Part shown: one piece after another, positions 1 through 9,637 of the stretch
Numbering within the stretch: position 1 is the stretch's first letter
How the letters are laid out: every line of letters starts with the position of its first letter
DNA from: Alsobacter soli
GTDB taxonomy: Bacteria; Pseudomonadota; Alphaproteobacteria; Rhizobiales; Beijerinckiaceae
Length of the DNA: 64,000 nt
NCBI RefSeq assembly: GCF_003004785.1
Contig: NZ_PVZS01000014.1
Span: 46,185 to 110,184 of the forward strand
Direction of reading: 5' to 3'
The notes under the pieces: generated by a model
The model's input: the letters and a program-made list of their open reading frames with translations, nothing else
What the model was told of the DNA's origin: nothing
The model's database searches: none
Made by a program: the position numbers and the translations under genes

Positions 1-684
1 GCAGCACGGCGGCCCCGTGGTCCTTGCGGATGGACTGCAGCAGCGCGTTCAGCTCGAGGCTCTCGCGCGGGTTCAGGCCCGCGGCGGGCTCGTCCAGGCA
101 CAGCAGGACAGGGTCCGTGCACATGGCGCGGGCGATCTCCAGCCGGCGCTGGTCGCCATAGGGCAGTTCGCCGGCGGCGTCGTCTGCGCGGTCGGTGAGG
201 TCGATCTTGTCGAGCCAATACTTGGCGCGTTCGATCGCCTCCCTTTCCTTCGCCTTGTAGCCGCCGATGCCGAGCACCCCGAGCACGGTCATGCCGGAGG
301 CCAGCATGAGCGGGTTGTGCTGCGCCACCAGGAGGTTCTCCAGCACCGTCATGCCCTGGAACAGCCGGATGTTCTGGAAGGTGCGGGCGACCTTGGCCTT
401 CCAGTTGATCCGGAAGTCGGCCAGGCGCTCCAGCAGGAAGCTGGACCCATCCGGGTGGGTGAGGGTGATCATGCCCTCGGTCGGCTTGTAGAACCCCGTG
501 ATGCAGTTGAACACGGTGGTCTTGCCGGCCCCGTTGGGGCCGATCAGGGCGGTGATCTCGGCGCGGCGGGCCTCGAAGCTGAGGTCGTTGATCGCCACCA
601 GGCCGCCGAAGCGCATGGTGAGGTGGTCGACCTTCAGCAGGGGCGCCTGCGCGACCGCCGGGGTGGAGGAAGCCATGGAGGACA

Positions 685-685
<1 letters not shown>
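1..685 (-). CDS. livG: Branched-chain amino-acid-type ABC transporter ATP-binding protein LivG (C-terminus beyond window)
   Basis: Cytoplasmic ATPase of a LIV-I type (HAAT family) importer that powers the LivH/LivM permease pair. The 228 visible codons run from MSSMASSTP and contain Walker A GPNGAGKTT, the Q-loop after TFQNIRLF, an ABC signature region YGDQRRLEIARAM and Walker B LLCLDEPAAG, followed by NPRES, as in LivG. The start ATG at 685 overlaps the livM stop (TGATG), which implies translational coupling; a second in-frame ATG lies three codons on. The gene runs off the left edge, and livF would be expected next. No periplasmic binding protein gene is in view, so the substrate is not fixed. 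Hydroxyproline is an inference from the neighbours. Confidence 0.95.
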
Positions 686-2250
<1,565 letters not shown>

Positions 2251-2253
2251 GGC

Positions 2254-3168
2254 TCACACCTTCTCGACTTCGGGACGGCCGAGGATGCCCGTGGGCAGGA
2301 AGATGAGCGTGATGGCGAGGATGGAGAACGCCGCCACGTCCTTGTAGTCGATGGTGAAGTAGGCCGACCACATGGTCTCGATGAGGCCGATGAGCAGGCC
2401 GCCGATCACCGCGCCGGGGAGGGAGCCGATGCCGCCGAGCACGGCGGCCGTGAAGGCCTTCACGCCCGGGACGAAGCCGTCGGCGAAGTTCACCACGCCA
2501 TAGTACATCAGGTACATGACGCCCGCGACGGCCGCGAGGGCGGCGCCGATCACGAAGGTGATGGAGATGGTGCGGTCCACGTCGATGCCGAGGAGGGCGG
2601 CCATCTTGCGGTCTTGCTCGCAGGCGCGCTGGGCGCGGCCGAGCGGCGTCTTCTGCACCAGCCACCAGAACACGGCCAGCAGCAGCGCCGTCACCACCAT
2701 GATGACGATCTGCTTGTAGGCCAGCACCACGGTGTTGGAGCCCTCGCCCATGACCGTGATGGTGCCCTGGATCATCGGCGGCAGCGGCTTGTTGCGCGGG
2801 CCCTGGATCACCTGCACGAGGTTGGACAGGAAGATCGACATGCCGATGGCGGAGATCAGCGGCGCGAGGCGGAAGGAGCCGCGCAGCGGGCGGTAGGCGA
2901 CCCGCTCGATGGTCCAGTTCCAGAGGCCCGTCAGCGCCATGCCGCAGACCAGGACCAGGATCAGCGCCGGGATTACGGCGACGCCGAGCCAGGCGGTAAT
3001 GAGCATGAAGAGGATGAGGGCGATGAAGCCGCCCACCATGAAGACGTCGCCATGGGCGAAGTTGACCATGCCGATGATGCCGAAGACCATCGTGTAGCCG
3101 ATCGCAATCAGGCCATAGATGGACCCCAGCGTCAGCCCGTTGATGAGCTGCTGGAGAAACACTTCCAT
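2254..3168 (-). CDS. livH: Branched-chain amino-acid-type ABC transporter permease LivH
   Basis: Second membrane permease of the importer, 304 aa from the ATG at 3168. This start (MEVFLQQLINGL) is preferred over the in-frame ATG at 3237. It matches the usual LivH N-terminus and has a GAGGGGAG ribosome site about 12 bases upstream. Family hallmarks are GLTLGSIYGLIAIGYTMVFG, INFAHG-like VNFAHGDVFMVGGF, and the EAA loop GRAQRACEQDRKMAALLGIDV. It is the first transporter gene of the minus-strand livHMG run. It lies 289 bp downstream of the racemase gene on the same strand and could be co-transcribed with it. Confidence 0.95.
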   Translation of the reverse strand: MEVFLQQLINGLTLGSIYGLIAIGYTMVFGIIGMVNFAHGDVFMVGGFIALILFMLITAWLGVAVIPALILVLVCGMALTGLWNWTIERVAYRPLRGSFRLAPLISAIGMSIFLSNLVQVIQGPRNKPLPPMIQGTITVMGEGSNTVVLAYKQIVIMVVTALLLAVFWWLVQKTPLGRAQRACEQDRKMAALLGIDVDRTISITFVIGAALAAVAGVMYLMYYGVVNFADGFVPGVKAFTAAVLGGIGSLPGAVIGGLLIGLIETMWSAYFTIDYKDVAAFSILAITLIFLPTGILGRPEVEKV

Positions 3169-3457
3169 GTAAAACGCCACTCCCCTCTGTCGCCCCATTC
3201 GCTCTGTCGGCGCTGTCGGGGCGGCTCGGACCGGCAAGCAAGGCGCATGCCCGGGCCCGGTCTTATCGTGACCAAACTCTTAGCAAGACCCCCGCACGCC
3301 GACAATGATCGGCGGTCACAATCCCGACAAAAAGCAGAAAGCGCTAAAACAAGCGCCGCCTGCAGCGGATTTTGCCGTCGGCAGCCTCTCGCGGCGGAAT
3401 TGACGCAAGAGACTGCGAGTCGCCGCTCCCTCATGCGCCGGGCGCCGGGCTGCCATG
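3169..3457. other. Intergenic gap between the racemase gene and livH
   Basis: 289 bp with no convincing gene. It lies between the stop of the racemase/epimerase and the livH start, both read on the minus strand. It is less GC-rich near 3270-3400 than the flanks and could hold a livH promoter. I see no clear hairpin terminator, so read-through from the catabolic genes is possible. Confidence 0.4.
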
Positions 3458-4468
3458 TCAGCTGCGGTCCTTCACCTGGAACCCGTGCGCCAACGGGTCG
3501 CGGTCGTCGATGAAGATCGTGTTGTAGCCCGTCATGCGCGCCCAGCCCTCGATGGAGGGCACGATGGCGTCGTAGTCGCCCAGTTTCACGGCCTTCTCGA
3601 CCCGCCCCTTGAACAGCGTGCCGATGATCGACTCGTGGACGAAGTCGTCGCCCACCTTGAGGCGCCCGAGCGCCGCCCACTGGGCCATGCGGGCCGAAGT
3701 GCCGGTGCCGCACGGCGAGCGGTCGATGGCCTTGTCGCCGTAGAACACCGCGTTCCTGGCGTGAGCCTCGGGGTTGGTCGGGGTTCCGGTCCATTGCACG
3801 TGGGATAGGCCGTTGATGGCCGGGTTCTCGGGGTGGACGAAGTCGTACTTGGCCCGGAACGCCGCGCGCACCTTCGGGCTCCAGCGCAGGATGTCGGACG
3901 GATTCACGTGCTCCAGGCCGGGGAAGTTCTTCTGCGGCTCGATGATGGCGTAGAAGTTGCCGCCATAGGCCACGTCCGCCACGATCTCGCCGAGGCCCTC
4001 CACGTCCGCGGTAAGCTCGCGCGAGTGGAGGAAGGACGGCACGTTGGTGATGCGGACGCTGTCCACATACTGCCCATTCTGCACAAAGCGCGCCTCCACG
4101 AGCCCGGCGGGCGTGTCGATGCGCAGCACGCCCGGCTCCCGCGGGGTCACCAGCCCGCGCTCCAGCGCCATGGTGACCGTGCCGATCGTGCCGTGCCCGC
4201 ACATGGGCAGGCAGCCGGAGGTCTCGATGAACAGGAAAGCGATGTCGCAGTCCTCGCGCGTCGGCGGATAAAGGATCGCGCCCGACATCATGTCGTGGCC
4301 GCGCGGCTCGAACATCAGGCCGGTGCGGATCCAGTCGTATTCGGCCAGGAAGTGGGCGCGCTTCTCCACCATGGTGCGCCCCTCCAGCCGCGGCCCGCCG
4401 CCCGCGACCAGACGCACCGGATTGCCGCAGGTGTGGCCGTCGACGCAAAAGAAGGTGTGAGTGGCCAT
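3458..4468 (-). CDS. Proline racemase family protein, probable 4-hydroxyproline 2-epimerase
   Basis: PLP-independent epimerase of 336 aa, the full family length. Two cysteines act as the acid/base pair in this family, and both are present: Cys90 in MCGHGT and Cys253 in SPCGTGTSAR. That excludes the trans-3-hydroxyproline dehydratase branch, in which one Cys is replaced. Bacterial members in this context convert trans-4-hydroxy-L-proline to cis-4-hydroxy-D-proline. The neighbouring FAD dehydrogenase (4662-5894) and DapA-type lyase (6064-6990) are the next enzymes of that route, and all three are on the minus strand. Proline racemase activity cannot be excluded from sequence alone, but context favours hydroxyproline. 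Confidence 0.88.
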   Translation of the reverse strand: MATHTFFCVDGHTCGNPVRLVAGGGPRLEGRTMVEKRAHFLAEYDWIRTGLMFEPRGHDMMSGAILYPPTREDCDIAFLFIETSGCLPMCGHGTIGTVTMALERGLVTPREPGVLRIDTPAGLVEARFVQNGQYVDSVRITNVPSFLHSRELTADVEGLGEIVADVAYGGNFYAIIEPQKNFPGLEHVNPSDILRWSPKVRAAFRAKYDFVHPENPAINGLSHVQWTGTPTNPEAHARNAVFYGDKAIDRSPCGTGTSARMAQWAALGRLKVGDDFVHESIIGTLFKGRVEKAVKLGDYDAIVPSIEGWARMTGYNTIFIDDRDPLAHGFQVKDRS

Positions 4469-4532
4469 AGGGTTAGTCCTGAGCTTTGAGCTTGTGATTC
4501 AGGTTTAGGAAGCGCTGTCGCCGACGTTCGCC

Positions 4533-4632
4533 GTCATCCCCGGCGACCCGCGAAGCGGGTCGCGAAGGGGATCCAGGGGTGAGCGCGGCCGCCCTGGATC
4601 CCCTTCCCGGCGCTGCGCGCCGCCGGGGATGA
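4533..4632. repeat. Dispersed palindrome, family R1
   Basis: Two inverted arms, GTCATCCCCGGC...GGGGATCCAGGG and CCCTGGATCCCC...CGGGGATGAC, fill most of the gap between the epimerase and dehydrogenase genes. Transcribed, it would fold into one long hairpin. Related copies lie at 7333, 15142, 21686, 38201 and 63777, with half copies at 11603 and 12553. Confidence 0.85.
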
Positions 4633-4661
4633 CGGCGCAAACTGGACGTCTCTGGTCGACA

Positions 4662-5894
4662 TCAAAACCGCTGGGGGCTGAAGCGCGCAAGGTCTATGGC
4701 GGGGGCGCGGCCGGCGATCAGGGCCGCGACGAGATCGGCGGTGGCGGCGGACTGGGTGAGGCCGTAGTGCCCGTGGCCGAAGGCGTAGAGCACGTCCGGC
4801 GTCGCACGCGAGCGGCCGATTACGGGCAGTGAATCCGGGATGGAGGGGCGGAAGCCCATCCAGAGCGTGCCTGAGTCGAAGGCCGGGAGGTCGCGCAGGT
4901 AGCGGGTCGCCTTGGCGTAGAGGGCGCGGGTGCGGGCGTGGTTGGGCGGCAATTCGAGCCCGCCGAGCTCCACGGCGCCGCCGATGCGCAGGCCGCTGTC
5001 CAGCGGCGTCGCCACGAAGCCCTGGCCGTCGAAGGACACCGGCCGGTTGAGCAGGCCGGTGACGCCAGGGAAGCTGACATTGTAGCCGCGCTCGGTGTCG
5101 AGCGGCACGACGTCGCCCAGGGCGGCCGCGAGCGGCTTCGACCAGGCGCCTGCGGCCAGCACCACCTTGTCGGCGGTGCGCGATCCGCCGCCCGCGAGGC
5201 CGATGCGCACGGGGGAGCCCGGTTCGATGCGGGAGACCGCCGCCTTCTGGAACCGCACGCCGCGCTCCAGGGCCGCGTCGAACAGCGCCTGCGTGACTTC
5301 GCGCGGGTCTGTGACGTGGGCGGCGTCGGGGAAAAAGGCTGCGGCCACGATCCGGTCGGAGAGCGCCGGCTCCATCTGGCGCACCTCGACGGCGTCCAGG
5401 AGGTCGCAGGCGACGCCGAAGGCGCGCTGCTTCTGGAAATGTCCCTTGGCGCGCGCGAAGGCGTCCGCGTCATCGAAGACGAACAGGCCGCCGCGGCGGT
5501 GGATGAGGCGAGCGAGGCCGAGCTCGCCCGAGAGCTTCGTCCAGGCCGGCATGGCGAGGCGCTGCAGGGAGACGAGCGCCTCCACGGAGCGCGCCAGGTT
5601 GTCGGGGCGGGAGGCCCAGATGAGGCGCGTCAGCCAGGGCAGGATGGGGAGGAGGTAGCTCGGTCGGATCGCCAGGGGCCCCAGCGGGTCCAGCAGGAAC
5701 CGCGGCACGCGCCGCAGCATCTTGGGCGAGGCGATGGGGTCGATGTCGGTGTGGGCGAGCCAGCCGGCGTTGCCCTGCGAGGCGCCCGCCGCCGGCCCTT
5801 CACGGTCCAGAACCGTGACGTCATGCCCTTCCGCGGCCAGCGCATGGGCGCTGGCGAGGCCGACGAGCCCGGCTCCGATGACGGTGATCTTCAT
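4662..5894 (-). CDS. FAD-dependent D-amino-acid dehydrogenase, probable D-hydroxyproline dehydrogenase
   Basis: Flavoprotein of the DAO/DadA superfamily, 410 aa from the ATG at 5894. The N-terminus MKITVIGAGLVGLASAHAL is the ADP-binding Rossmann fold (GxGxxG), followed by DREGPAAGASQGNAG, typical of DadA-like enzymes. The C-terminus has WMGFRPSIPDSLPVIG and GHGHYGLTQSAATADLVA, the second FAD-contact region. In the hydroxyproline route this step oxidises cis-4-hydroxy-D-proline to pyrroline-4-hydroxy-2-carboxylate and passes electrons to the respiratory chain. The call as hydroxyproline enzyme rests on the adjacent epimerase and lyase; a broad D-amino-acid dehydrogenase is the alternative. A longer open frame extends upstream to 6524, but it is antisense to the lyase gene and is not coding. 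Confidence 0.87.
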   Translation of the reverse strand: MKITVIGAGLVGLASAHALAAEGHDVTVLDREGPAAGASQGNAGWLAHTDIDPIASPKMLRRVPRFLLDPLGPLAIRPSYLLPILPWLTRLIWASRPDNLARSVEALVSLQRLAMPAWTKLSGELGLARLIHRRGGLFVFDDADAFARAKGHFQKQRAFGVACDLLDAVEVRQMEPALSDRIVAAAFFPDAAHVTDPREVTQALFDAALERGVRFQKAAVSRIEPGSPVRIGLAGGGSRTADKVVLAAGAWSKPLAAALGDVVPLDTERGYNVSFPGVTGLLNRPVSFDGQGFVATPLDSGLRIGGAVELGGLELPPNHARTRALYAKATRYLRDLPAFDSGTLWMGFRPSIPDSLPVIGRSRATPDVLYAFGHGHYGLTQSAATADLVAALIAGRAPAIDLARFSPQRF

Positions 5895-6063
5895 GGTGTT
5901 TTCCCAGGCCGATGCCGCCGGCGACCCCTCATCCGGCGCTTCGCGCCACCCTCGGGTCAAGCCCGAGGGCAGGCTCTTCTCCCCGCGCCGGGGAGAAGGA
6001 AAGGTCGGCGCCGTCGCGCCCCCTCTCCCCGGCACGGGAGAGGGCTGGGGTGAGGCGAGCGCC

Positions 6064-6990
6064 TTACTCCGCGGCGAGCTTTGCGGCAGGCAGCTTCGGG
6101 CGATTGGCCATGGCCTTCTCCACGATGGCCTCCACGCGGGCGCGATCCTCGCCGACGAGCGGCAGGCGCGGGGCGCGGCAGCGGTCGTTGGAGTTGGTGA
6201 CCAGCGCCTCGACCAGCTTGATGTTCTGGACGAGCCTGGACGACACGTCGAGGTCGAGCAGCGGCTGGAACCAGCGGTAGATCGCCAGCGCCTCGGCCAT
6301 GCGGCCCTGGCGCGCCAGCTCGTAGATCGCGACCGTCTCGGCCGGGAAGGCGCAGACGAGGCCGGCGACCCAGCCCACGGCGCCCACCGCGAGGCTCTCC
6401 AGGGCGAGATTGTCGACGCCGGTGAAAACCTGGAAGCGGTCGCCCACGGCGTTGAAGATCTGGGTGACGCGGCGCACGTCGTCGGACGACTCCTTAATCG
6501 CCACAAACAGCGGATCGGCCGCAAGCTCGCCCAGCATCGTGGGCGTGATGTCGACGCCGTAGCTCACAGGGTTGTTGTAGATCATCACCGGCAGGCCACC
6601 GGCCTTCGCGACGGCGCGGTAGTGCGCCATGGTCTCGCTGGAATCCGACTTATAGGGCACGCCGGGCAGGACCATGAAGCCCTCGGCCCCCGCCTTGGCG
6701 CCGGCCTCGGCGAGCGCCTGGGCGCGGCGGGTCGAGCCCTCGACCACGGTGAGCAGCACCGGGACCTTGCCGCCGGCGACGCGCAGGGCGGTCTTGAGCA
6801 CCTCGATCTTCTCGTCCGGCTCCAGCGTGGACGCCTCGCCCAGCGAACCGCAGACGATGAGGCCGTGCACGCCCGCGTCGAGCTGCAGGGCGAAGCAGCG
6901 CTCCATCTCGGCGACGTCGAGCCGGTCGTCCGCCGTGAACTTGGTGGTGACCGCGGGGAAGATCCCACTCCAGTTGGCGCCCTTGCTCAT
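6064..6990 (-). CDS. DapA/NAL-family lyase, probable pyrroline-4-hydroxy-2-carboxylate deaminase
   Basis: Class I Schiff-base lyase of the dihydrodipicolinate synthase/N-acetylneuraminate lyase superfamily, 308 aa. The Schiff-base lysine is Lys166 (LFVAIKESSDD) and the conserved tyrosine is Tyr138 (MIYNNP); GSLGEASTL matches the family carboxylate-binding loop. True DapA is usually encoded elsewhere. Here the neighbours are a hydroxyproline epimerase and a D-amino-acid dehydrogenase, so the likely product is alpha-ketoglutarate semialdehyde. The start at 6990 has the ribosome site GGGAGA and lies just downstream of an AT-rich palindrome that may be the operator for the divergent GntR regulator. 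Confidence 0.88.
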   Translation of the reverse strand: MSKGANWSGIFPAVTTKFTADDRLDVAEMERCFALQLDAGVHGLIVCGSLGEASTLEPDEKIEVLKTALRVAGGKVPVLLTVVEGSTRRAQALAEAGAKAGAEGFMVLPGVPYKSDSSETMAHYRAVAKAGGLPVMIYNNPVSYGVDITPTMLGELAADPLFVAIKESSDDVRRVTQIFNAVGDRFQVFTGVDNLALESLAVGAVGWVAGLVCAFPAETVAIYELARQGRMAEALAIYRWFQPLLDLDVSSRLVQNIKLVEALVTNSNDRCRAPRLPLVGEDRARVEAIVEKAMANRPKLPAAKLAAE

Positions 6991-7016
6991 GGCCGTCTCC
7001 CTTGTGCTGCCGTTTG

Positions 7017-7031
7017 TATATCTGTAATATA
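7017..7031. promoter_or_regulatory. AT-rich palindrome, candidate GntR-family operator
   Basis: The sequence TATAT-CTGTA-ATATA is a perfect 5-bp inverted repeat with a 5-bp spacer. It stands out in surroundings of roughly 65-70% GC. It lies about 27-41 bases upstream of the lyase start codon, where a repressor could cover the promoter. FCD-type GntR regulators commonly bind AT-rich imperfect palindromes, and one is encoded at 7556-8233. The pairing of this site with that protein is inferred from position only. Confidence 0.5.
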
Positions 7032-7099
7032 TCACAGCTGAAGGGGCGTCAACCGCCGTTGGAGAGTTCGGAGACAGCCTGCGCCAGCGCCTTGCCTCT

Positions 7100-7174
7100 G
7101 TCATCCCCGGGCTTGTCCCGGGGATCCACGCGGGCGGCGGAGGCGTGGATGGCCGGGACACGCCCGGTCATGAC
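7100..7174. repeat. Dispersed palindrome, family R2 (first of a pair)
   Basis: An inverted element with arms CCCCGGGCTTGTCCCGGGG and GGCCGGGAC...GGTCATGAC joined by GATCCACGC/GCGTGGAT. A second, near-identical copy follows after about 46 bp at 7221-7295. Together with an R1 element these fill the 565-bp gap between the lyase and its divergent regulator. Confidence 0.8.
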
Positions 7175-7220
7175 GGGGAGGTCAGTGTGTAGGGAGCGGC
7201 CATGGCTTGCGACTTCCGCC

Positions 7221-7295
7221 GTCATCCCCGGGCTTATCCCGGGGATCCACGCGGGCGGCGGAGGCGTGGATGGCCGGGACGAGCCCGGCCATGAC
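7221..7295. repeat. Dispersed palindrome, family R2 (second of a pair)
   Basis: Tandem relative of the element at 7100-7174, with the same GATCCACGCGGGCGGCGGAG core. It ends in GAGCCCGGCCATGAC, the commonest R2 end in this window. Confidence 0.8.
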
Positions 7296-7332
7296 GAGAG
7301 GGAGGGCGCAGACATTACTGGCGTCGCTCCGC

Positions 7333-7473
7333 CGTCATCCCCGGCCGGAGCCGCGCAGCGGCGGAGGGGAAGGGGATCCAGGGGCGACCTGCGCCGCTCC
7401 CAGAGCGGGCCGGTGAGATCGGCGCGCGCCGTCCTGGATCCCCTTCCCGGCGCTGCGCGCCGCCGGGGATGAC
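7333..7473. repeat. Dispersed palindrome, family R1
   Basis: Begins GTCATCCCCGGCCGG, contains GGGGAAGGGGATCCAGGGG and CTGGATCCCCTTCCCGG, and ends GCCGCCGGGGATGAC. It occupies the last part of the gap before the GntR gene, so the promoter of that gene must lie close to its start. Confidence 0.85.
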
Positions 7474-7555
7474 GGCCGTGGGACGACAGACGGGGGCGGT
7501 CGCCGGGGGTGACGGCGGAGCGCGGGCCGGGTGAAACGAAGGACGCGGAGCGGAC

Positions 7556-8233
7556 ATGGACGCGGTTGAGGTTGAGACGCCAAGCGCGCCGGCGATCGGC
7601 GAGACCCTGGCCGATGCGGCCTATCGGCTGATCGAGGACGCCATCGTGCGGCTGGCGCTTGCGCCGGGGATGCGGCTGACCGAGCAGGAACTCGCCGCCC
7701 GCACGGGCCTGGGCCGCACGCCGGTGCGGGAAGCGGTGCAGCGACTCGTGGCCGACGGGCTGCTCGTGGTGTTCCCGCGCAAGGGCATGGCGGTGCCCGC
7801 CATCAACCCCATGGACGTGCTGCTGGCGCTCGACGTTCGCGCCGCGCTGGAGCGGGTCGCGGCGACAGCGGCCGCCCGGCGGGCGTCCGCGGCGCAAAGG
7901 TCCGAGCTGACGCGCCTTGCGGACGACATGCTGGCGGCGGCCGAGCGCGGCGACCCGGCCGGCTACATGCAGGCCGACCAGCGGTTCGACCACCTGCTGG
8001 GGGAGGCCTCGGGCAACCCCTTCGCGGCGCGCGCGCTCGCGCCGCTGCAGTCCATGGCGCGGCGGGCCTGGTACTACTTCCGGCGCGAGCAGGACCTGGC
8101 GTCGTCGTCGCGGCTGCATGTCGCAGTGGCCCAGGCGATCGCGGCCGGAGACCAAGCTCGGGCCGGCGAGGCCTCGGACGCGCTGATCGCCCATGTTCGG
8201 GACGGCCTGAAGCAGGGACTGGCCGAACTTTGA
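7556..8233 (+). CDS. GntR-family transcriptional regulator (FCD subfamily)
   Basis: Probable local regulator of 225 aa. An N-terminal winged helix-turn-helix (about residues 15-80) contains LTEQELAARTGLGRTPVREA and then RLVADGLLVVFPRKGMAV, the GntR signature. The C-terminal all-helical FCD domain (about 85-215) has the usual Asp and His effector/metal positions, including DQRFDHLLGEASGN. It is divergent from the lyase-dehydrogenase-epimerase genes, the standard arrangement for a catabolic regulator. The ligand is presumably a pathway intermediate, but that is inference. The gene downstream is a flavin reductase on the same strand, 125 bp away. Confidence 0.9.
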   Translation: MDAVEVETPSAPAIGETLADAAYRLIEDAIVRLALAPGMRLTEQELAARTGLGRTPVREAVQRLVADGLLVVFPRKGMAVPAINPMDVLLALDVRAALERVAATAAARRASAAQRSELTRLADDMLAAAERGDPAGYMQADQRFDHLLGEASGNPFAARALAPLQSMARRAWYYFRREQDLASSSRLHVAVAQAIAAGDQARAGEASDALIAHVRDGLKQGLAEL

Positions 8234-8358
8234 CGCTTGTCAGGGCGAGTGACCCAAACTGGCGCCCCGGGGAGGCCCTGCGCGGGCGGCCCGCTGGCCC
8301 TCGCATTGCCTGTTAAGGACCGGGGCCCTATCTTGGGTCCTTGCGGAGCGCCGAGTTC

Positions 8359-8925
8359 ATGACCCTTCCCCTGCGCGTCAATCCCGCTGGCGGCCCGGTC
8401 TCGACCGGGATCGACGCCAGCCTGGGCGCGGCTCCCCCGGGCTGCGACGAGCAATCGCTGATCTATCGCGAGGGCATGAGCCGGCTCGCGGCGGCGGTGA
8501 ACATCGTGACCACGGACGGCCCCGCGGGCCTCGCCGGGTTCACGGCGACGGCCGTGGCGTCCATCTCGGACCGGCCGCCCTCCCTGCTCGTGTGCCTCAA
8601 CCGGACCAGCGGCTCCGCGGCGCGGCTGATCGCCAACGGCGTGTTCTGCGTCAACACGCTCGCGGCCGAGCACAGGGCGCTCGCGGATGACTTCGCCGGC
8701 CGCACGGGCCTGCATGGCGAGGCCCGCTTCGCGCGCGGCGCCTGGGGCGCCCTGGAGACGGGCGCGCCCGTGCTCGAAGACTCCCTGACCTCCTTCGATT
8801 GCCGGCTCATGGAGGTGAAGGACGTCGCCACCCACCACGTGCTGGTGGGGGAGGTGGTCGCGGTCCGGCTGGGGGGCGAAAAACCCAGCCTCGTCTACGT
8901 GCACCGGCGCTATCACGCCGTGTGA
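8359..8925 (+). CDS. Flavin reductase family protein (RutF/HpaC-like)
   Basis: FMN-binding split-barrel protein of 188 aa. YREGMSRLAAAVNIVTTDG and GFTATAVASISDRPPSLLVCLNRTS are the standard opening and flavin-contact segments of NAD(P)H:flavin reductases that feed two-component monooxygenases. The ATG at 8359 is chosen because TGCGGAGCG sits upstream; a TTG at 8341 is also in frame. No partner monooxygenase adjoins it, so its role here is open. Its last 13 bases overlap the 3' end of a convergent small membrane-protein gene. Confidence 0.88.
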   Translation: MTLPLRVNPAGGPVSTGIDASLGAAPPGCDEQSLIYREGMSRLAAAVNIVTTDGPAGLAGFTATAVASISDRPPSLLVCLNRTSGSAARLIANGVFCVNTLAAEHRALADDFAGRTGLHGEARFARGAWGALETGAPVLEDSLTSFDCRLMEVKDVATHHVLVGEVVAVRLGGEKPSLVYVHRRYHAV

Positions 8926-9209
8926 GCGCGCGTGAGCCGCAACAGGGCGCGCAGGCTGCGCCCGAGCGCGTAGGGCGCGAGCGCCGCGGCCAAGGCTCCC
9001 GCCAGGATCCCCGCCAGCGCGCCGGTGAAGCCATCTGAAAACAGCAGGAACAGCGCCGGCCCGAGCAGCGCCACGGGCGCCATCAGGAACCAGCGCGTGC
9101 GGGCCAGGCCCAGCGCGAAGCACAGCAGCAGGTAGGCCCAGCCGACCGGGGTCATGAAGACGACCATGAGCACCGGGGCGAGCATGTCCAGGTTGGGATC
9201 GCCGCTCAC
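8913..9209 (-). CDS. Small membrane protein of unknown function, coupled to aconitase X
   Basis: Predicted protein of 98 aa starting at a GTG that overlaps the stop of the upstream aconitase X small-subunit gene (GTGA), so translation is likely coupled. It is mostly hydrophobic: MLAPVLMVVFMTPVGWAYLL, then FLMAPVALLGPALFLLF, then GALAGILAGALAAALAP, which gives about three membrane segments with a basic C-terminus. I do not recognise a family. The tight coupling suggests it belongs to the aconitase X transcript, but a function such as transport or anchoring would be a guess. Its 3' end overlaps the convergent flavin reductase gene by 13 bp. Confidence 0.6.
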   Translation of the reverse strand: MSGDPNLDMLAPVLMVVFMTPVGWAYLLLCFALGLARTRWFLMAPVALLGPALFLLFSDGFTGALAGILAGALAAALAPYALGRSLRALLRLTRAHTA

Positions 9210-9637
9210 GGTCGCGCTCCGGCCTCGCCCAGCACGAAGATCCGGTCGCCCTCCAGGGCGACGCGGCGGCCCGCCAGGGGCGCCTGGTCGGCCGCGGCCA
9301 GCCGAAGAGCGGGCGGCGTCGCCCAGCCCATCTCGCGCGCCACCACGACGCCGAGCAGCAGGATGGCGTCCGGCTCGGCCATGAGGATGGCCGCCGGCGC
9401 CTTGCCGGCGTGGATCAACTCCAGCAGCACCGCGGAGGCGGAGGACGAGCCGATCGTGCCCGGCAGGGCCAGGACCCGCCCCGCGACGCACTCGCCGCGC
9501 TCCGGGTGACGGGCGTCGATGATGATCCCGGTCTTCGGGTCGACCCCGCCCCAGAAGCTGATAGGCGCCGAGAGCGCCAGCACCTCGCCTTCAGCGGGGT
9601 CTTCGGATGGAATCAGGATCTCGGCGGTCAGCTCCAC
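9206..9637 (-). CDS. Aconitase X swivel-domain subunit (DUF126)
   Basis: Small subunit of a split (type II) aconitase X hydro-lyase, 143 aa. Residues about 60-75 carry PGTIGSSSASAVLLEL, the conserved serine loop of the swivel domain that contributes to the active site across the subunit interface. The end of the large-subunit gene (9628) overlaps this start (9637) by 10 bp in the same direction, as expected for a heterodimer. Characterised bacterial aconitase X enzymes dehydrate cis-3-hydroxy-L-proline, and the archaeal ones dehydrate phosphomevalonate. The nearby hydroxyproline genes favour the former. Confidence 0.9.
   Translation of the reverse strand: MELTAEILIPSEDPAEGEVLALSAPISFWGGVDPKTGIIIDARHPERGECVAGRVLALPGTIGSSSASAVLLELIHAGKAPAAILMAEPDAILLLGVVVAREMGWATPPALRLAAADQAPLAGRRVALEGDRIFVLGEAGARP

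Noticed and set aside
6064..6990. 4-hydroxy-tetrahydrodipicolinate synthase for lysine synthesis
   Set aside because: The family is the same, but the gene sits in a catabolic cluster with epimerase, dehydrogenase and GntR regulator, so a deaminase/lyase of hydroxyproline breakdown fits better.
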